Shown one piece after another: positions 40,639-49,200 of a stretch of 64,000 nucleotides of DNA. Position 1 is the stretch's first letter. Every line of letters begins with the position of its first letter. The stretch comes from Streptomyces albicerus (GTDB taxonomy: Bacteria; Actinomycetota; Actinomycetes; Streptomycetales; Streptomycetaceae), in NCBI RefSeq assembly GCF_008905045.1, contig NZ_VWMY01000036.1, positions 62,001-126,000 of the forward strand, given 5' to 3'. The notes under the pieces were generated by a model, which made no database searches, was not told the DNA's origin, and saw only the letters and a list, made by a program, of their open reading frames with translations. The position numbers and the translations under genes are program-made.

Positions 40639-41063
40639 CTCAGCACCGCCCTGAACGACTTGTAATGATCATCGGTGTAGTAGACCTCGCCGCCCTGCCC
40701 CGTGACAATGCGCCGGGCTCCGCGGTCCCGCTCGCCGGGCGTCCGCACCGTGTACTCGCGGTAGTAGCCGCGCTCGTGCCGCGGCAGCTCGCGCTCGAAG
40801 TTGCCGAACACGGCGCCGTCCTTGGCGTACGGGAAGGGGCCGCCCCGGTCGATGAGGGCGAGTGTCCGACGGGCCTCGGCAGGAAGCCCTGCCTCCTCGA
40901 CGGTCTCCATGCCGGCGGCCCAGGCGGGAGCCGAAGCGCTCGTGGCCGCCCTGGTGCCCGCGCTCGTGTCCGTCTTCGTGTCTGCCGACGAGCAGCCGGT
41001 CAACAGCACCGCGAGGCAGACGAACAGCCCCGCGACCAGGCGAGGGACGGACCGGAGCAGCAT
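40635..41063 (-). CDS. Lipoprotein RNase of the barnase/RNase Sa family
   Basis: 142 residues. A signal ending in LLTGC (Cys24) marks it as a lipoprotein, unusual for an RNase Sa relative. The C-terminal ~90 residues carry the guanyl-specific RNase fold: LIDRGGPFPYAKDGAVFGN, YYREYTVRTPG with the base Glu103, Arg114 and Arg118 in ERDRGARR, and the acid His133 in TDDHYKSF, at the spacing of RNase Sa E54, R65, R69 and H85. It cleaves RNA after G. The following barstar gene overlaps it and should neutralise it in the cell. Confidence 0.92.
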   Translation of the reverse strand: MLLRSVPRLVAGLFVCLAVLLTGCSSADTKTDTSAGTRAATSASAPAWAAGMETVEEAGLPAEARRTLALIDRGGPFPYAKDGAVFGNFERELPRHERGYYREYTVRTPGERDRGARRIVTGQGGEVYYTDDHYKSFRAVLR

Positions 41064-41143
41064 GTCGCCGATGCTGCCACAGCCGCCCCCGGGCGGCGCG
41101 TTGCCGAACCCCCGGCCGGGCCTCCCGTCAGGCCTTCAGAAGA

Positions 41144-42187
41144 TCACGGCCCGTCGGGGTCCGACCGATTGAGGGCAGGACGCGGCGTCGGCCCCGCCGT
41201 CATCAGGTAGTCCGCGGCCGCCGTGTCCGTCACCAGGCTGGTGACCAGGCCGGAGCGCAGCACCGCGTCGATGGCGGCCGCCTTGCGCTGCCCGCCGGCG
41301 ATCGCGACGACCTCGGGGATACGCCGCAGCCGGTCGGCCTCGACGGTGATGCACCGCTCCCCCAGGTCCCGCCCGACCCGGCGGCCCTCGGAGTCGAAGA
41401 GGTGCGCGGACATCTCGGCGGCGACACCGAGAGTCGCGTAGTGGGCGCGCTCCTCCTCGGTGAGCATGTCGTGCACCGTCGAGATGCCCGCCTCCCAGGA
41501 GCCGATCGACACGCAGGCGACCGTGACCTTGTCGAAGTACTCGAAGGCGCGGGCGATCCCCGTCTGGTTGCGCAGCGCGGCCGCCGTGGCCGTGTCCGGC
41601 AGCAGCATCGGCGCGTAGATGGGGTGGGCCTCGCCGCCGGAGACCTGGGCGGCCCGGCGGACGGCCTCTACCGAGCCGCGCTCGGCCGTCCCGGCGTCGT
41701 AGACACCCGTCAGCTGCACCACCGTGCACGGGGGCAGCCGGTCGAGGGCGGCCGCCATGTGGATGGTGGAGCGGCCCCAGGCGAGGCCGAGCACATCGCC
41801 CTCGGCGACCAGTTCACCGAGCAGGTCCGCGGCCACCTCGCCGAGGTTCTCCGGGTCGGGCGACTCCTCGGCCTCGGCCGGGGACTCGACGACGACGGCA
41901 TGCCGCAGGCCGTAGCGGGCGCGCAGCGCGTCCGAGCGCTCCGCGTCCAACTCGGCGGGGACACGGATCTCGATCCTCACGAGATCCCGTTCGAGAGCGG
42001 TCTCCAGGACCCGGGCCACCTTGAAGCGGCTGACGCCGAACTCCTCGGCGATCTGGATCTTGGATTTGCCCTCGAGGTAGAAGCGGCGGGCCATGGCCGC
42101 CGCCTGCACCAGCTCAGCGGGTCCCATCCGCATGGCTGACCGGCCCGCCGACATACCCGACACGGCGATCTCCTCACTGCTGTTCAC
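41144..42187 (-). CDS. SorC/DeoR-like sugar-binding transcriptional regulator
   Basis: 347 residues. The N-terminal helix-turn-helix (about 24-68: LVQAAAMARRFYLEGKSKI, IAEEFGVSRFKVARVLETAL) is followed by a SorC sugar-phosphate-binding domain (about 85-335), with GLAWGRSTIHMAAAL and the phosphate-site loop GSWEAGISTVHDML. It lies just downstream of rpe in the same direction (78 bases), which suggests a pentose- or ribulose-phosphate ligand, but this is only context. In S. coelicolor a similar gene precedes rpe-adjacent loci by memory. Confidence 0.9.
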   Translation of the reverse strand: MNSSEEIAVSGMSAGRSAMRMGPAELVQAAAMARRFYLEGKSKIQIAEEFGVSRFKVARVLETALERDLVRIEIRVPAELDAERSDALRARYGLRHAVVVESPAEAEESPDPENLGEVAADLLGELVAEGDVLGLAWGRSTIHMAAALDRLPPCTVVQLTGVYDAGTAERGSVEAVRRAAQVSGGEAHPIYAPMLLPDTATAAALRNQTGIARAFEYFDKVTVACVSIGSWEAGISTVHDMLTEEERAHYATLGVAAEMSAHLFDSEGRRVGRDLGERCITVEADRLRRIPEVVAIAGGQRKAAAIDAVLRSGLVTSLVTDTAAADYLMTAGPTPRPALNRSDPDGP

Positions 42188-42265
42188 ACTCTGGATTCGC
42201 CGTTCATCCTTGCAGATCCGGCGTACTTGATCAGCCCTGAAGGGCGGCGTTCACGTTCCCTTGGC

Positions 42266-42952
42266 TCAGTGGTTGCACGCCCAGCCCGCCTGGGCCGTCG
42301 CCTCCTCCGCCTGGGTGCGCAATGCACGTACCGCCTGCGAGGGGTCGGCCGCCCCGTACACCGCCGAACCCGCGACGAAGACGTCGGCGCCCGCCTCGGC
42401 GCAGCGCTCGATGGTGGAGGCCGAGACACCGCCGTCGACCTGCAGCCACAGCTCAAGACCGTGCTTGCTGATCAACTCGCGGGTGCGCCGAATCTTCGGG
42501 AGCATGATGTCGAGGAAGGCCTGGCCTCCGAAGCCCGGCTCCACGGTCATGATCAGCAACATGTCGAGTTCGGGGAGCAGATCCTCGTACGGCTCGATGG
42601 GAGTCGCGGGCTTGAGCGCCATGGAGGCACGGGCGCCCTTGGCCCGGATCTCGCGGGCGAGTCGCACGGGTGCGGCGGCCGCCTCGACATGGAAGGTGAC
42701 GGAACCGGCACCCGCTTCTACGTACTGGGGCGCCCATCGATCGGCGTTCTCGATCATCAGATGGCAGTCCAGCGGCGTGTCCGTAGCACGCGCCAGCGAC
42801 TCTACGACCGGCACACCGAGCGTGAGGTTCGGGACAAAATGGTTGTCCATCACATCGACATGGAGCCAGTCGGCCCCTTCCACCGCCTTTGCCTCCTCGG
42901 CAAGGCGGGAGAAGTCGGCGGACAGGATGCTGGGGTTGATCTGCACGGCCAT
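42266..42952 (-). CDS. rpe: Ribulose-phosphate 3-epimerase
   Basis: 228 residues from ATG 42952. The family pattern is complete: INPSILSADFSRLAEE, HVDVMDNHFVPNLTLG with the metal His/Asp, CHLMIENADRW, LLIMTVEPGFGGQAFLDIM, and LWLQVDGGVSASTIERCAEAGADVFVAGSAVYG. It interconverts ribulose 5-phosphate and xylulose 5-phosphate in the pentose phosphate pathway. A Zn or Fe ion bound by His/Asp is expected. It is divergent from the MMPL gene across a 203-base region containing a dispersed repeat. Confidence 0.97.
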   Translation of the reverse strand: MAVQINPSILSADFSRLAEEAKAVEGADWLHVDVMDNHFVPNLTLGVPVVESLARATDTPLDCHLMIENADRWAPQYVEAGAGSVTFHVEAAAAPVRLAREIRAKGARASMALKPATPIEPYEDLLPELDMLLIMTVEPGFGGQAFLDIMLPKIRRTRELISKHGLELWLQVDGGVSASTIERCAEAGADVFVAGSAVYGAADPSQAVRALRTQAEEATAQAGWACNH

Positions 42953-43046
42953 GCACCAAGCCTGCCATGCCCTCCGGGGAACGCGGGCGTCGGTCCCGGG
43001 TGGGAAGGGTGGTACGTCGGCTGCGGGTGGTCCGTGGCCGGTCGCG

Positions 43047-43088
43047 CCCACGCGGCGGAGCCGCATGCGTCACGGCCCCGCGCCCCTT
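43047..43088. repeat. Dispersed GC-rich intergenic repeat
   Basis: GCGGCGGAGCCGCAtGCGTCACGGCCCCGCGCCCC-like sequence, nearly the same as 10019-10052. It lies in the region between rpe and the MMPL gene. It belongs to the family listed at 10041 and 35045. Confidence 0.7.
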
Positions 43089-43155
43089 ACGGGTCGCCTT
43101 CGCTCATGCCATGCTTGGCCGCCCACAGGGTCCAGATACGGCTGCGGGGGTGGCC

Positions 43156-45336
43156 ATGACGGACGTAGGAAACCGGCCGAAACAAGGCGTCGCACACTTG
43201 GTCTGCGGACGCCGGGCCAAGTGGCTCGTGGTGGGACTGTGGCTGGTGCTGCTGGTCCTCACGGCGCCCTTCGCCCAGAAGCTCACCGACGCCCAGGACA
43301 ACGACGCGTCGTCCTGGCTGCCCGGCTCCGCCGAGTCCACCCAAGTCCTGGAGATCTCCGAGGACTTCAGGCCGGAACAGATCCCCGCGATCGTCGTGTA
43401 CGCCCGTGACGGCGGCCTCACGGCACAGGACCGGGCGCAGATCACCGAGGACGTACGGCAGCTCAAGGAACTGAGCGACCACGGCATCCGCGGCGCTGAG
43501 ACCCGCGGCCCCGTCTACGACCGGCAGGCGGACCCTCGGGCGGCCCAGGTCTTCGTCCCGATCACGATGGACGAGAAGGGCTGGGAGCGCATCGCGCCCG
43601 CGGTGGACTCGATCCGTGATGACGTCGGCGAGGGCGGCGACGGGCTCGCGGTGCACATCACCGGCCCGGGCGGTACGTCCGCGGACTTCTCCGAGGCCTT
43701 CGAGGGCATCGACTCCACCCTGCTGTTCTCGGCGATGACCGTCGTCATCGTGATGCTGCTGCTCACCTACCGCAGTCCGAGCCTGCTGCTGGTCCCGCTG
43801 CTCGGCGTGGTCGCCGCGCTGTTCACCGCGCAGGCGCTGATCTATCTCCTCGCCGAACACGCGGGCCTGACAGTCAACGGCCAGAGCGCGGGCATCCTGA
43901 CGGTCCTCGTCTTCGGCGCGGGGACCGACTATGCCCTGCTCCTGGTCGCCCGCTACCGGGAGGAGCTGCGCCGCCACGAGGACCGCCACGAGGCGATGGC
44001 GCTGGCCCTGCACCGGGCGGGCCCCGCGGTGCTCGCGTCCGGCGCGACCGTCGTCCTGAGCATGCTGGTGCTGCTCGCCGCCGAGATGAACTCGACGCGC
44101 GGCCTCGGCCCGGTCGCCGCCATCGGCGTCGCGGTCGCCCTGGCCGCGATGATGACCCTCTTCCCGGCCCTGCTGGTGATCTTCGGCCGCTGGATCTTCT
44201 GGCCGGTGATCCCGCACTTCGGCGCCCCCGACCCGACCGAGCGAGGCCTCTGGGCGCGGATGGGCCGCCGTATCTCCCGTCGCCCGCGGATGATCTGGGG
44301 CGTCACGGCGGCGGCACTCGCGCTGCTCTCGCTGGGCCTGATCCAGCTCCGCGCGGAGGGGCTCAGCAACGCCGACGCCTTCACCGACAAACCCGACTCG
44401 ATCGTCGGTCAGGAGGTGTCCGCGAGGTACTTCCCCGCGGGCAGCGGCGATCCGCTCGTCGTCATCAGCAACCGCGCCCAGGCCGAGGACGTCGGCCAGG
44501 CGGTCGCGGCCACCCCCGGCGTCGTACCGGATTCTCTCGGCCTGCCGCCCGGCACGAAACCCGAGTTCGAGGGCAAGGTCCTCTTCGAGGCCACCATGAC
44601 CGCCCCCGCGGACAGCGAGGCCGCGAAACAGACGGTGGACCGGGTACGGGACGCCGTGCACGCGGTACCGGACGCGGACGCGCAGGTGGGTGGCGGTACG
44701 GCGGCGCTGCTGGACATGGACGAGGCGACGACGCACGACAACATCCTGATCATCCCGCTGGTGCTGATCGTCGTGCTGTTGATCCTCGGCGTGCTGCTCC
44801 GCGCCCTGATCGCCCCGCTGCTGCTGATCGGCACGGTGGTGTTGTCCTTCGCCGCCGCGCTCGGCATCAGTGCGCTCGCGTTCCGTTATCTCTTCGACTA
44901 CGCGGGCGAGTCGACGGACTTCCCGCTGTTCGTCTTCGTCTTCCTGGTGGCCCTGGGCATCGACTACAACATCTTCCTGACGACCCGCATCCGCGAGGAG
45001 GCGGGCCACCAGGGCACCCGCAAGGGCGTGGTGACGGGTCTGGCCGCGACCGGCGCGGTCATCACCTCGGCGGGCCTGGTCCTCGCCGGCACCTTCGCCG
45101 CCCTCGGCACCCTCCCGATGGTCGCCTTCGCCGAGATCGGCTTCGCGGTGGCCCTGGGCGTGCTGCTCGACACGTTCATCGTGCGGTCGGTGCTCGTGAC
45201 GTCCCTGTTCCTGGACGTGGGCCCGAAGGTGTGGTGGCCGCACCGGCTGGCCCACGAGGACGGGGGCGCGGCGCGGCCGACGGCGAGGGCGGAGGAACCG
45301 GAGCCGGCGTCGAGGCCGGGCGGCCCGTCGGAGTAG
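43156..45336 (+). CDS. MMPL-family transporter
   Basis: 726 residues from ATG 43156; a GTG two codons upstream is also possible, with GGGGG before it. The RND/MMPL layout is clear: one N-terminal span (WLVVGLWLVLLVLTAPFAQ), a ~140-residue extracellular domain, a group of about five or six spans around 195-370, a second extracellular domain, and a last group around 540-690. Motifs FGAGTDYALLLVARYREELR and VALGIDYNIFLTTRIREE are the paired GxxxDY sites of the family. The Asp-Tyr pairs support proton-coupled lipid or metabolite export. Substrate unknown. Confidence 0.92.
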   Translation: MTDVGNRPKQGVAHLVCGRRAKWLVVGLWLVLLVLTAPFAQKLTDAQDNDASSWLPGSAESTQVLEISEDFRPEQIPAIVVYARDGGLTAQDRAQITEDVRQLKELSDHGIRGAETRGPVYDRQADPRAAQVFVPITMDEKGWERIAPAVDSIRDDVGEGGDGLAVHITGPGGTSADFSEAFEGIDSTLLFSAMTVVIVMLLLTYRSPSLLLVPLLGVVAALFTAQALIYLLAEHAGLTVNGQSAGILTVLVFGAGTDYALLLVARYREELRRHEDRHEAMALALHRAGPAVLASGATVVLSMLVLLAAEMNSTRGLGPVAAIGVAVALAAMMTLFPALLVIFGRWIFWPVIPHFGAPDPTERGLWARMGRRISRRPRMIWGVTAAALALLSLGLIQLRAEGLSNADAFTDKPDSIVGQEVSARYFPAGSGDPLVVISNRAQAEDVGQAVAATPGVVPDSLGLPPGTKPEFEGKVLFEATMTAPADSEAAKQTVDRVRDAVHAVPDADAQVGGGTAALLDMDEATTHDNILIIPLVLIVVLLILGVLLRALIAPLLLIGTVVLSFAAALGISALAFRYLFDYAGESTDFPLFVFVFLVALGIDYNIFLTTRIREEAGHQGTRKGVVTGLAATGAVITSAGLVLAGTFAALGTLPMVAFAEIGFAVALGVLLDTFIVRSVLVTSLFLDVGPKVWWPHRLAHEDGGAARPTARAEEPEPASRPGGPSE

Positions 45337-45342
45337 CCCCGC

Positions 45343-45412
45343 AGTCAGGCCCGTCGGAGCGGCTCGCCCGCAGCCGGGCCCGTCGGAGCAGCTCGCAGTG
45401 TCGGACTGGTTC
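45343..45412 (+). repeat. Short direct repeats around the MMPL stop
   Basis: Three copies of CCCGTCGGAG lie near 45325-45400: one within the last codons of the MMPL gene, and two after it with flanks GGC and CNGCTCGC. The last two are about 33 bases apart. The spacer to rsmB holds nothing else recognised. Confidence 0.5.
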
Positions 45413-45428
45413 GCAGCCGGGAAGGAGT

Positions 45429-46853
45429 TCAGCCCGTCCGGCGGATCAGCGCCAGATACATCGCGTCCGTCCCGTGGACATGCGGCCACAGCTGTACGTC
45501 GGGGCCGTCGCCCAGGGCCGGTACGCCCGGGAAGTGCGGGCGGGCGTCGAGGAGTTCGGCGTCGTGGTGCTTGAGCACGTCGTCGACCACGGCGCGGGTC
45601 TCAGCGAGGTGCGGCGAGCAGGTGGCGTACCCGACGACACCGCCGACCCGCACCGAGTCGAGCGCCGTGCGCAGCAGCCCGCGCTGCAGTGGCGCGAAGC
45701 CGTCCAGGTCGTCGGGGCGGCGCCGCCAGCGGGCCTCGGGACGGCGGCGCAGGGCACCCAGTCCCGTGCACGGCACGTCCATCAGTACCCGGTCGAAGGT
45801 CCCCGAACGCCACGGCGGCCGGGTCCCGTCGGCGGCGATGACCTGGTAGGGCCCCGGATTCCCTGCGAGCGCCTTCGCGACCAGACCGGCCCGGTGCGGC
45901 TGCTTCTCGGCGGCGAGCAGTAGGGCCCCGCGCTCCGCGGCGAGTCCGGCGAGCATGGCCGCCTTGCCGCCGGGTCCGGCGCAGCCGTCGAGCCACGCCT
46001 TGTCGGGTCCGTCGAGGGGCGCGTTGGCGAGGGCGAGTGCCACGAGCTGGCTGCCCTCGTCCTGGACGCCGGCCCGGCCTTCGCGCACGGCCTCGATGGC
46101 ACCCGGCTCACCGCCCTCGGACAGCCGCACGGCGTACGGCGACCAGCGCCCGGGCAGCGCGGCCTCTTCGCCGAGCGCGCCGAGGAGTTCGCCGGCGGTG
46201 GAGCGTCCGGGCCGGGCGACGAGGGTCACCTCGGGCCGCTCGTTGTCGGCCTCGAGCAGGTCCTCGATCCCGGCGCGCCCACCCCCGAGCGAGTCCCACA
46301 GCGCCGAGACGATCCACCGCGGATGCGAGTGCACCACGGCGAGATGGTCCTCAGGATCCTCGTCGTACGGCGGCGCGACCTGTTCGAGCCACCCGTCAAG
46401 ATCATGCCGCGCGATCTTCCGCAGCACGGCGTTGACGAACTTGGCCCGCCCGTCGCCGAGGACGACCCTCGCCAGCTCGACGGACGCGGACACGGCCGCG
46501 TGCGTCGGGATGCGCGTCCCGAGCAGCTGATGCGCACCGAGACTGAGCACGTCCAGCACGGGTGGGTCGACCTCGCGCAACGGCCGGTCCACACATGCGG
46601 CGATGACGGCGTCGTACGTCCCCTGCCGGCGCAGCGTCCCGTACACCAGCTCCGTGGCCAGCGCCGCGTCCCGCCCGTCGAAGTCGCCCTTCTCCCGCGC
46701 CTTCCGCAGCAGCGGCGGCAGCACGAGATTCGCGTACGCATCCCTCTCGTCCACCGCCCGCAACGCCTCGAAGGCGAGCATCCGCACGGGATCCTTCTTG
46801 GGACGACGGTAGGGCTTGCCCTGCTGACGGGGCCGACGGTCCTGCTCGTTCAC
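45429..46853 (-). CDS. rsmB: 16S rRNA m5C methyltransferase, RsmB/Fmu type
   Basis: 474 residues from a GTG at 46853; an ATG six codons upstream would give 480 and lacks a better ribosome site. The N-terminal NusB-like domain (about 20-155; ATELVYGTLRRQGTYDAVIA) precedes the methyltransferase fold: LDGCAGPGGKAAMLAGL, AADGTRPPW, and the two catalytic cysteines in MDVPCTGLGALRRRPEARWR and GYATCSPHLAET. It methylates a cytosine of 16S rRNA (C967 in E. coli). It lies downstream of fmt and priA in a conserved housekeeping string. Confidence 0.93.
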   Translation of the reverse strand: MNEQDRRPRQQGKPYRRPKKDPVRMLAFEALRAVDERDAYANLVLPPLLRKAREKGDFDGRDAALATELVYGTLRRQGTYDAVIAACVDRPLREVDPPVLDVLSLGAHQLLGTRIPTHAAVSASVELARVVLGDGRAKFVNAVLRKIARHDLDGWLEQVAPPYDEDPEDHLAVVHSHPRWIVSALWDSLGGGRAGIEDLLEADNERPEVTLVARPGRSTAGELLGALGEEAALPGRWSPYAVRLSEGGEPGAIEAVREGRAGVQDEGSQLVALALANAPLDGPDKAWLDGCAGPGGKAAMLAGLAAERGALLLAAEKQPHRAGLVAKALAGNPGPYQVIAADGTRPPWRSGTFDRVLMDVPCTGLGALRRRPEARWRRRPDDLDGFAPLQRGLLRTALDSVRVGGVVGYATCSPHLAETRAVVDDVLKHHDAELLDARPHFPGVPALGDGPDVQLWPHVHGTDAMYLALIRRTG

Positions 46854-46946
46854 GTAAAAGGTGCTCCGCATCGTGGAAGAGGTACGGGTCCAGCGTACGT
46901 CGCGGGGCTGACTGCGCTCCTTTTCAGGGCGGGGGGGAAGGCGGGT

Positions 46947-47085
46947 TCTTGGAGACGCGGGGAACGCAGGCTTCTTGGGGTGCGGGGAAAGGGCGCGCGC
47001 TTTGGGCTCGGGGAACCACGCACACTCTGGGGCTCGGCGAACAGCAGGCTTCTAGGGGCGCGGGGAACTGCGCGACCAGCCCACC
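46947..47085. repeat. Row of degenerate GC-rich repeat copies
   Basis: Five related blocks lie in a row before fmt: GACGCGGGGAACGCAGG, GGGTGCGGGGAAAGGGCGCG, GGCTCGGGGAACCACGCA, GGGGCTCGGCGAACAGCAGG and GGGGCGCGGGGAACTGCGCG. The last (47057-47076) is the intact repeat core shared with 35056 and 35124. The 282-base stretch between rsmB and fmt holds nothing else. Confidence 0.7.
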
Positions 47086-47153
47086 ACGACCCGCACGTCA
47101 CAACCCACAACTCACGCCCCACCCACACCGCACCAACCGTCGAACCAAACCGC

Positions 47154-48086
47154 TCAGCCCCCCACCACCTCGCCGGAGGCAATCCGTACCCCTCGCGCCC
47201 AGTCCGCCGCCCGCATCGGCTTCTTCCCCTGAGCCTGCACCCACAACAACTCGACGGCATACGAACCAGTGCCGACATACACATTGTTCTTGCCGACAGC
47301 CAACGCCCCCGGCGCAAGATCCGTCCGCTCGGGAACCGACGCGACCTGGATCAACTTGAGCCGCTCCCCACGGAAAACGGTCCACGCACCCGGCGCGGGC
47401 GTGCACCCCCGCACGACCCGGTCGACACGCAACGCGGGCGCGGTCCAGTCCACGTGAGCGTCCTCGACGGCGATCTTCGGCGCCATGGTGATGCCGTCCG
47501 TCGACTGCGGTACGGCCTTCAGCGTGCCGTCCTCGATCCCGTCCATGGTCGCGGCGAGCAGCCCCGCCCCCGCGAAGGCCAGCCGCGTCAACAGATCTCC
47601 GCTGGTGTCGGTGGGCCGTACCTCCTCGGTGACGGTCCCGTAGACGGGCCCGGAGTCGAGCCCCTCCTCGATGAGGAAGGTGGAGGCACCGGTGATCTCG
47701 TCCCCCGCCATGATCGCGTGCTGCACGGGCGCCGCCCCGCGCCAGGCGGGCAGCAGCGAGAAGTGCAGATTGACCCAGCCATGGGCGGGGATGTCGAGCG
47801 CGACCCGGGGCAGCAGCGCACCGTAGGCGACCACGGGGCAGCAGTCCGGCGCGATCTCCCTCAGCCGCGCGAGAAACGCCTCGTCCCGAGGCTTCACCGG
47901 CTTCAGCACCTCGATCCCGGACTCCTCCGCCCGCTCGGCGACGGGACTCGCGACGAGCCTCCGCCCCCGCCCCGCCGGAGCGTCCGGCCGGGTGACAACG
48001 GCGGCCACCTCGTGCCGCCCGGAGGCGATCAGGGCATCCAGAGCGGGAACGGCGACCTCGGGGGTGCCTGCGAAGACAAGCTTCAT
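47154..48086 (-). CDS. fmt: Methionyl-tRNA formyltransferase
   Basis: 310 residues. The N-terminal formyltransferase domain has KLVFAGTPEVAVPALDAL, the 10-formyl-THF site HFSLLPAWRGAAPVQ with the catalytic His, and GDEITGASTFLIEEGLDSGPVY. The C-terminal OB domain binds the initiator tRNA. It formylates Met-tRNA for translation start. It follows priA by 1.1 kb and precedes rsmB, the usual Streptomyces order. Confidence 0.97.
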   Translation of the reverse strand: MKLVFAGTPEVAVPALDALIASGRHEVAAVVTRPDAPAGRGRRLVASPVAERAEESGIEVLKPVKPRDEAFLARLREIAPDCCPVVAYGALLPRVALDIPAHGWVNLHFSLLPAWRGAAPVQHAIMAGDEITGASTFLIEEGLDSGPVYGTVTEEVRPTDTSGDLLTRLAFAGAGLLAATMDGIEDGTLKAVPQSTDGITMAPKIAVEDAHVDWTAPALRVDRVVRGCTPAPGAWTVFRGERLKLIQVASVPERTDLAPGALAVGKNNVYVGTGSYAVELLWVQAQGKKPMRAADWARGVRIASGEVVGG

Positions 48087-48512
48087 GGGTGGCAGTCGGC
48101 CTCTCGGGCGAATTACATGACGGGCAGCGCACCAGTCTATGGGCCGTCAGGCCGTACGGGGCCTGCGCCCGCCGGTGGCCCTATGCGCCGTCAGGCCATA
48201 CGGCCAGGCACCAGCCGGCAGCAACGGCCAAGCAGAACGCACCCCACGAGAACCCGCACCCGCCAACTCGCCCGCACGAGCGGTGCGGGCAGTGCGGGCG
48301 GTGCGGGCGGTGCTGGCAATGCGGCCGGGAAACACTCACCAGGCGGAAGGCCGAGGCGAGCGCACGCCCAACCGCCGGGGGCGTACGCATATGCCCCCAC
48401 GCCCCTGAAGCGTGACCACTCACCCCGAAACGCGTTGGTCAAGAAAGAGTTGACCAAAACGGGCCGCAATCGCGGCCCGGTCCTTTTCAACGCCGGTTCG
48501 AGAGGCTTGTTC
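48087..48512. other. Intergenic region between fmt and HTH gene
   Basis: 426 bases. The left part has two direct copies of CCGTCAGGCC(G/A)TACGG (around 48144 and 48188) and a GCGGGCGGT-type triplet-rich tract near 48290-48325 that looks protein-coding only by composition. The right part holds the palindrome and hairpin at 48435-48478. No convincing gene was found. Confidence 0.5.
48435..48478 (+). promoter_or_regulatory. Palindromic operator plus leader hairpin before HTH gene
   Basis: TTGGTCAA (48435-48442) and TTGACCAA (48450-48457) are perfect inverted arms seven bases apart. They are followed by GGGCCGC-AATC-GCGGCCC (48461-48478) and TCCTTTTC, a terminator-like hairpin 35 bases before the ATG. 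The palindrome may be the operator of the adjacent HTH gene and the hairpin an attenuator. This is inference. Confidence 0.5.
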
Positions 48513-49064
48513 ATGGCCGACCACGCAACCCACGACGCCCAGGCTCGGGCCAGCCTGCACTTGCTGGTGCGGGACATCGAGCGGGTCCGCCGGCAGGTGG
48601 ACGCACTGCGCACGCTGACAGCCCAGCTGGGCAACGTCTACCGCCCGCGCCGCTCCGGCCCGTCCACGGGCTTCGTCGTCTACGGGCGCGCTCCCGCCCC
48701 GACCGTCCGCCTCGCCCAGGAGCTGCGGGACAGTGTCGAGACCCTGGTCACGGCCGCCGTGGACTTCGACCGCTCACTGGGCTTCTCGTGGGACGCGGTG
48801 GGCTCGGCACTCGGGGTCACCAAACAGGCGGTGCACCGCCGTTACGGCGCCCGCCGAGCCGCGGCCCAGGCCGCCGCCGAGGCCGAGCGCGCCACGGAAC
48901 CGTCGGGTTCCCGCGCGGTCGCCGTCAACACCGGCATCCCCACGGTCCCCGCGGCCCGTTCCACGCCGATGCCGATGCCGATGCCCACCCAGCCGACGGC
49001 CGGCAGTTCCACCCTCCGCGAGGAGCTCAGGCCAAGCGCCTTCCCGGGCCCGCGCAACGGCTGA
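48513..49064 (+). CDS. Helix-turn-helix protein of unknown role
   Basis: 183 residues from an ATG with GAGAGG upstream. A helical start (LHLLVRDIERVRRQVDALRTL) is followed by a helix-turn-helix near residues 91-112: SWDAVGSALGVTKQAVHRRYG. The tail from about 115 is Ala/Pro-rich and disordered-looking. It is related to the protein at 37488-37883 by the shared S-W-x-x-(I/V)-G-x-A-L-G-x-(S/T)-K-Q-A pattern. It lies between fmt and priA, both on the opposite strand. Confidence 0.8.
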   Translation: MADHATHDAQARASLHLLVRDIERVRRQVDALRTLTAQLGNVYRPRRSGPSTGFVVYGRAPAPTVRLAQELRDSVETLVTAAVDFDRSLGFSWDAVGSALGVTKQAVHRRYGARRAAAQAAAEAERATEPSGSRAVAVNTGIPTVPAARSTPMPMPMPTQPTAGSSTLREELRPSAFPGPRNG

Positions 49065-49200
49065 CACACGCACTCACCTGCCTGCCCCCGCCCGTCTGCC
49101 CCCGACAAGGCTCGGGGGCAGACTCGTACGCCCAAACAAGTAACCGCCCGCATCCGCCCCCTCCCCCGTCAGAGAACACCCACTCACCCGCCCCGACCGG

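Noticed and set aside
43087..45489. 800-residue leftward frame opposite the MMPL gene
   Set aside because: Low-complexity His/Arg/Asp-rich translation; the MMPL motifs are on the plus strand.
48139..48420. Short frames in the GCGG-rich tract between fmt and the HTH gene
   Set aside because: Low-complexity Thr-Ala-Arg repeats from a GC triplet tract, with no ribosome site or conserved motif.
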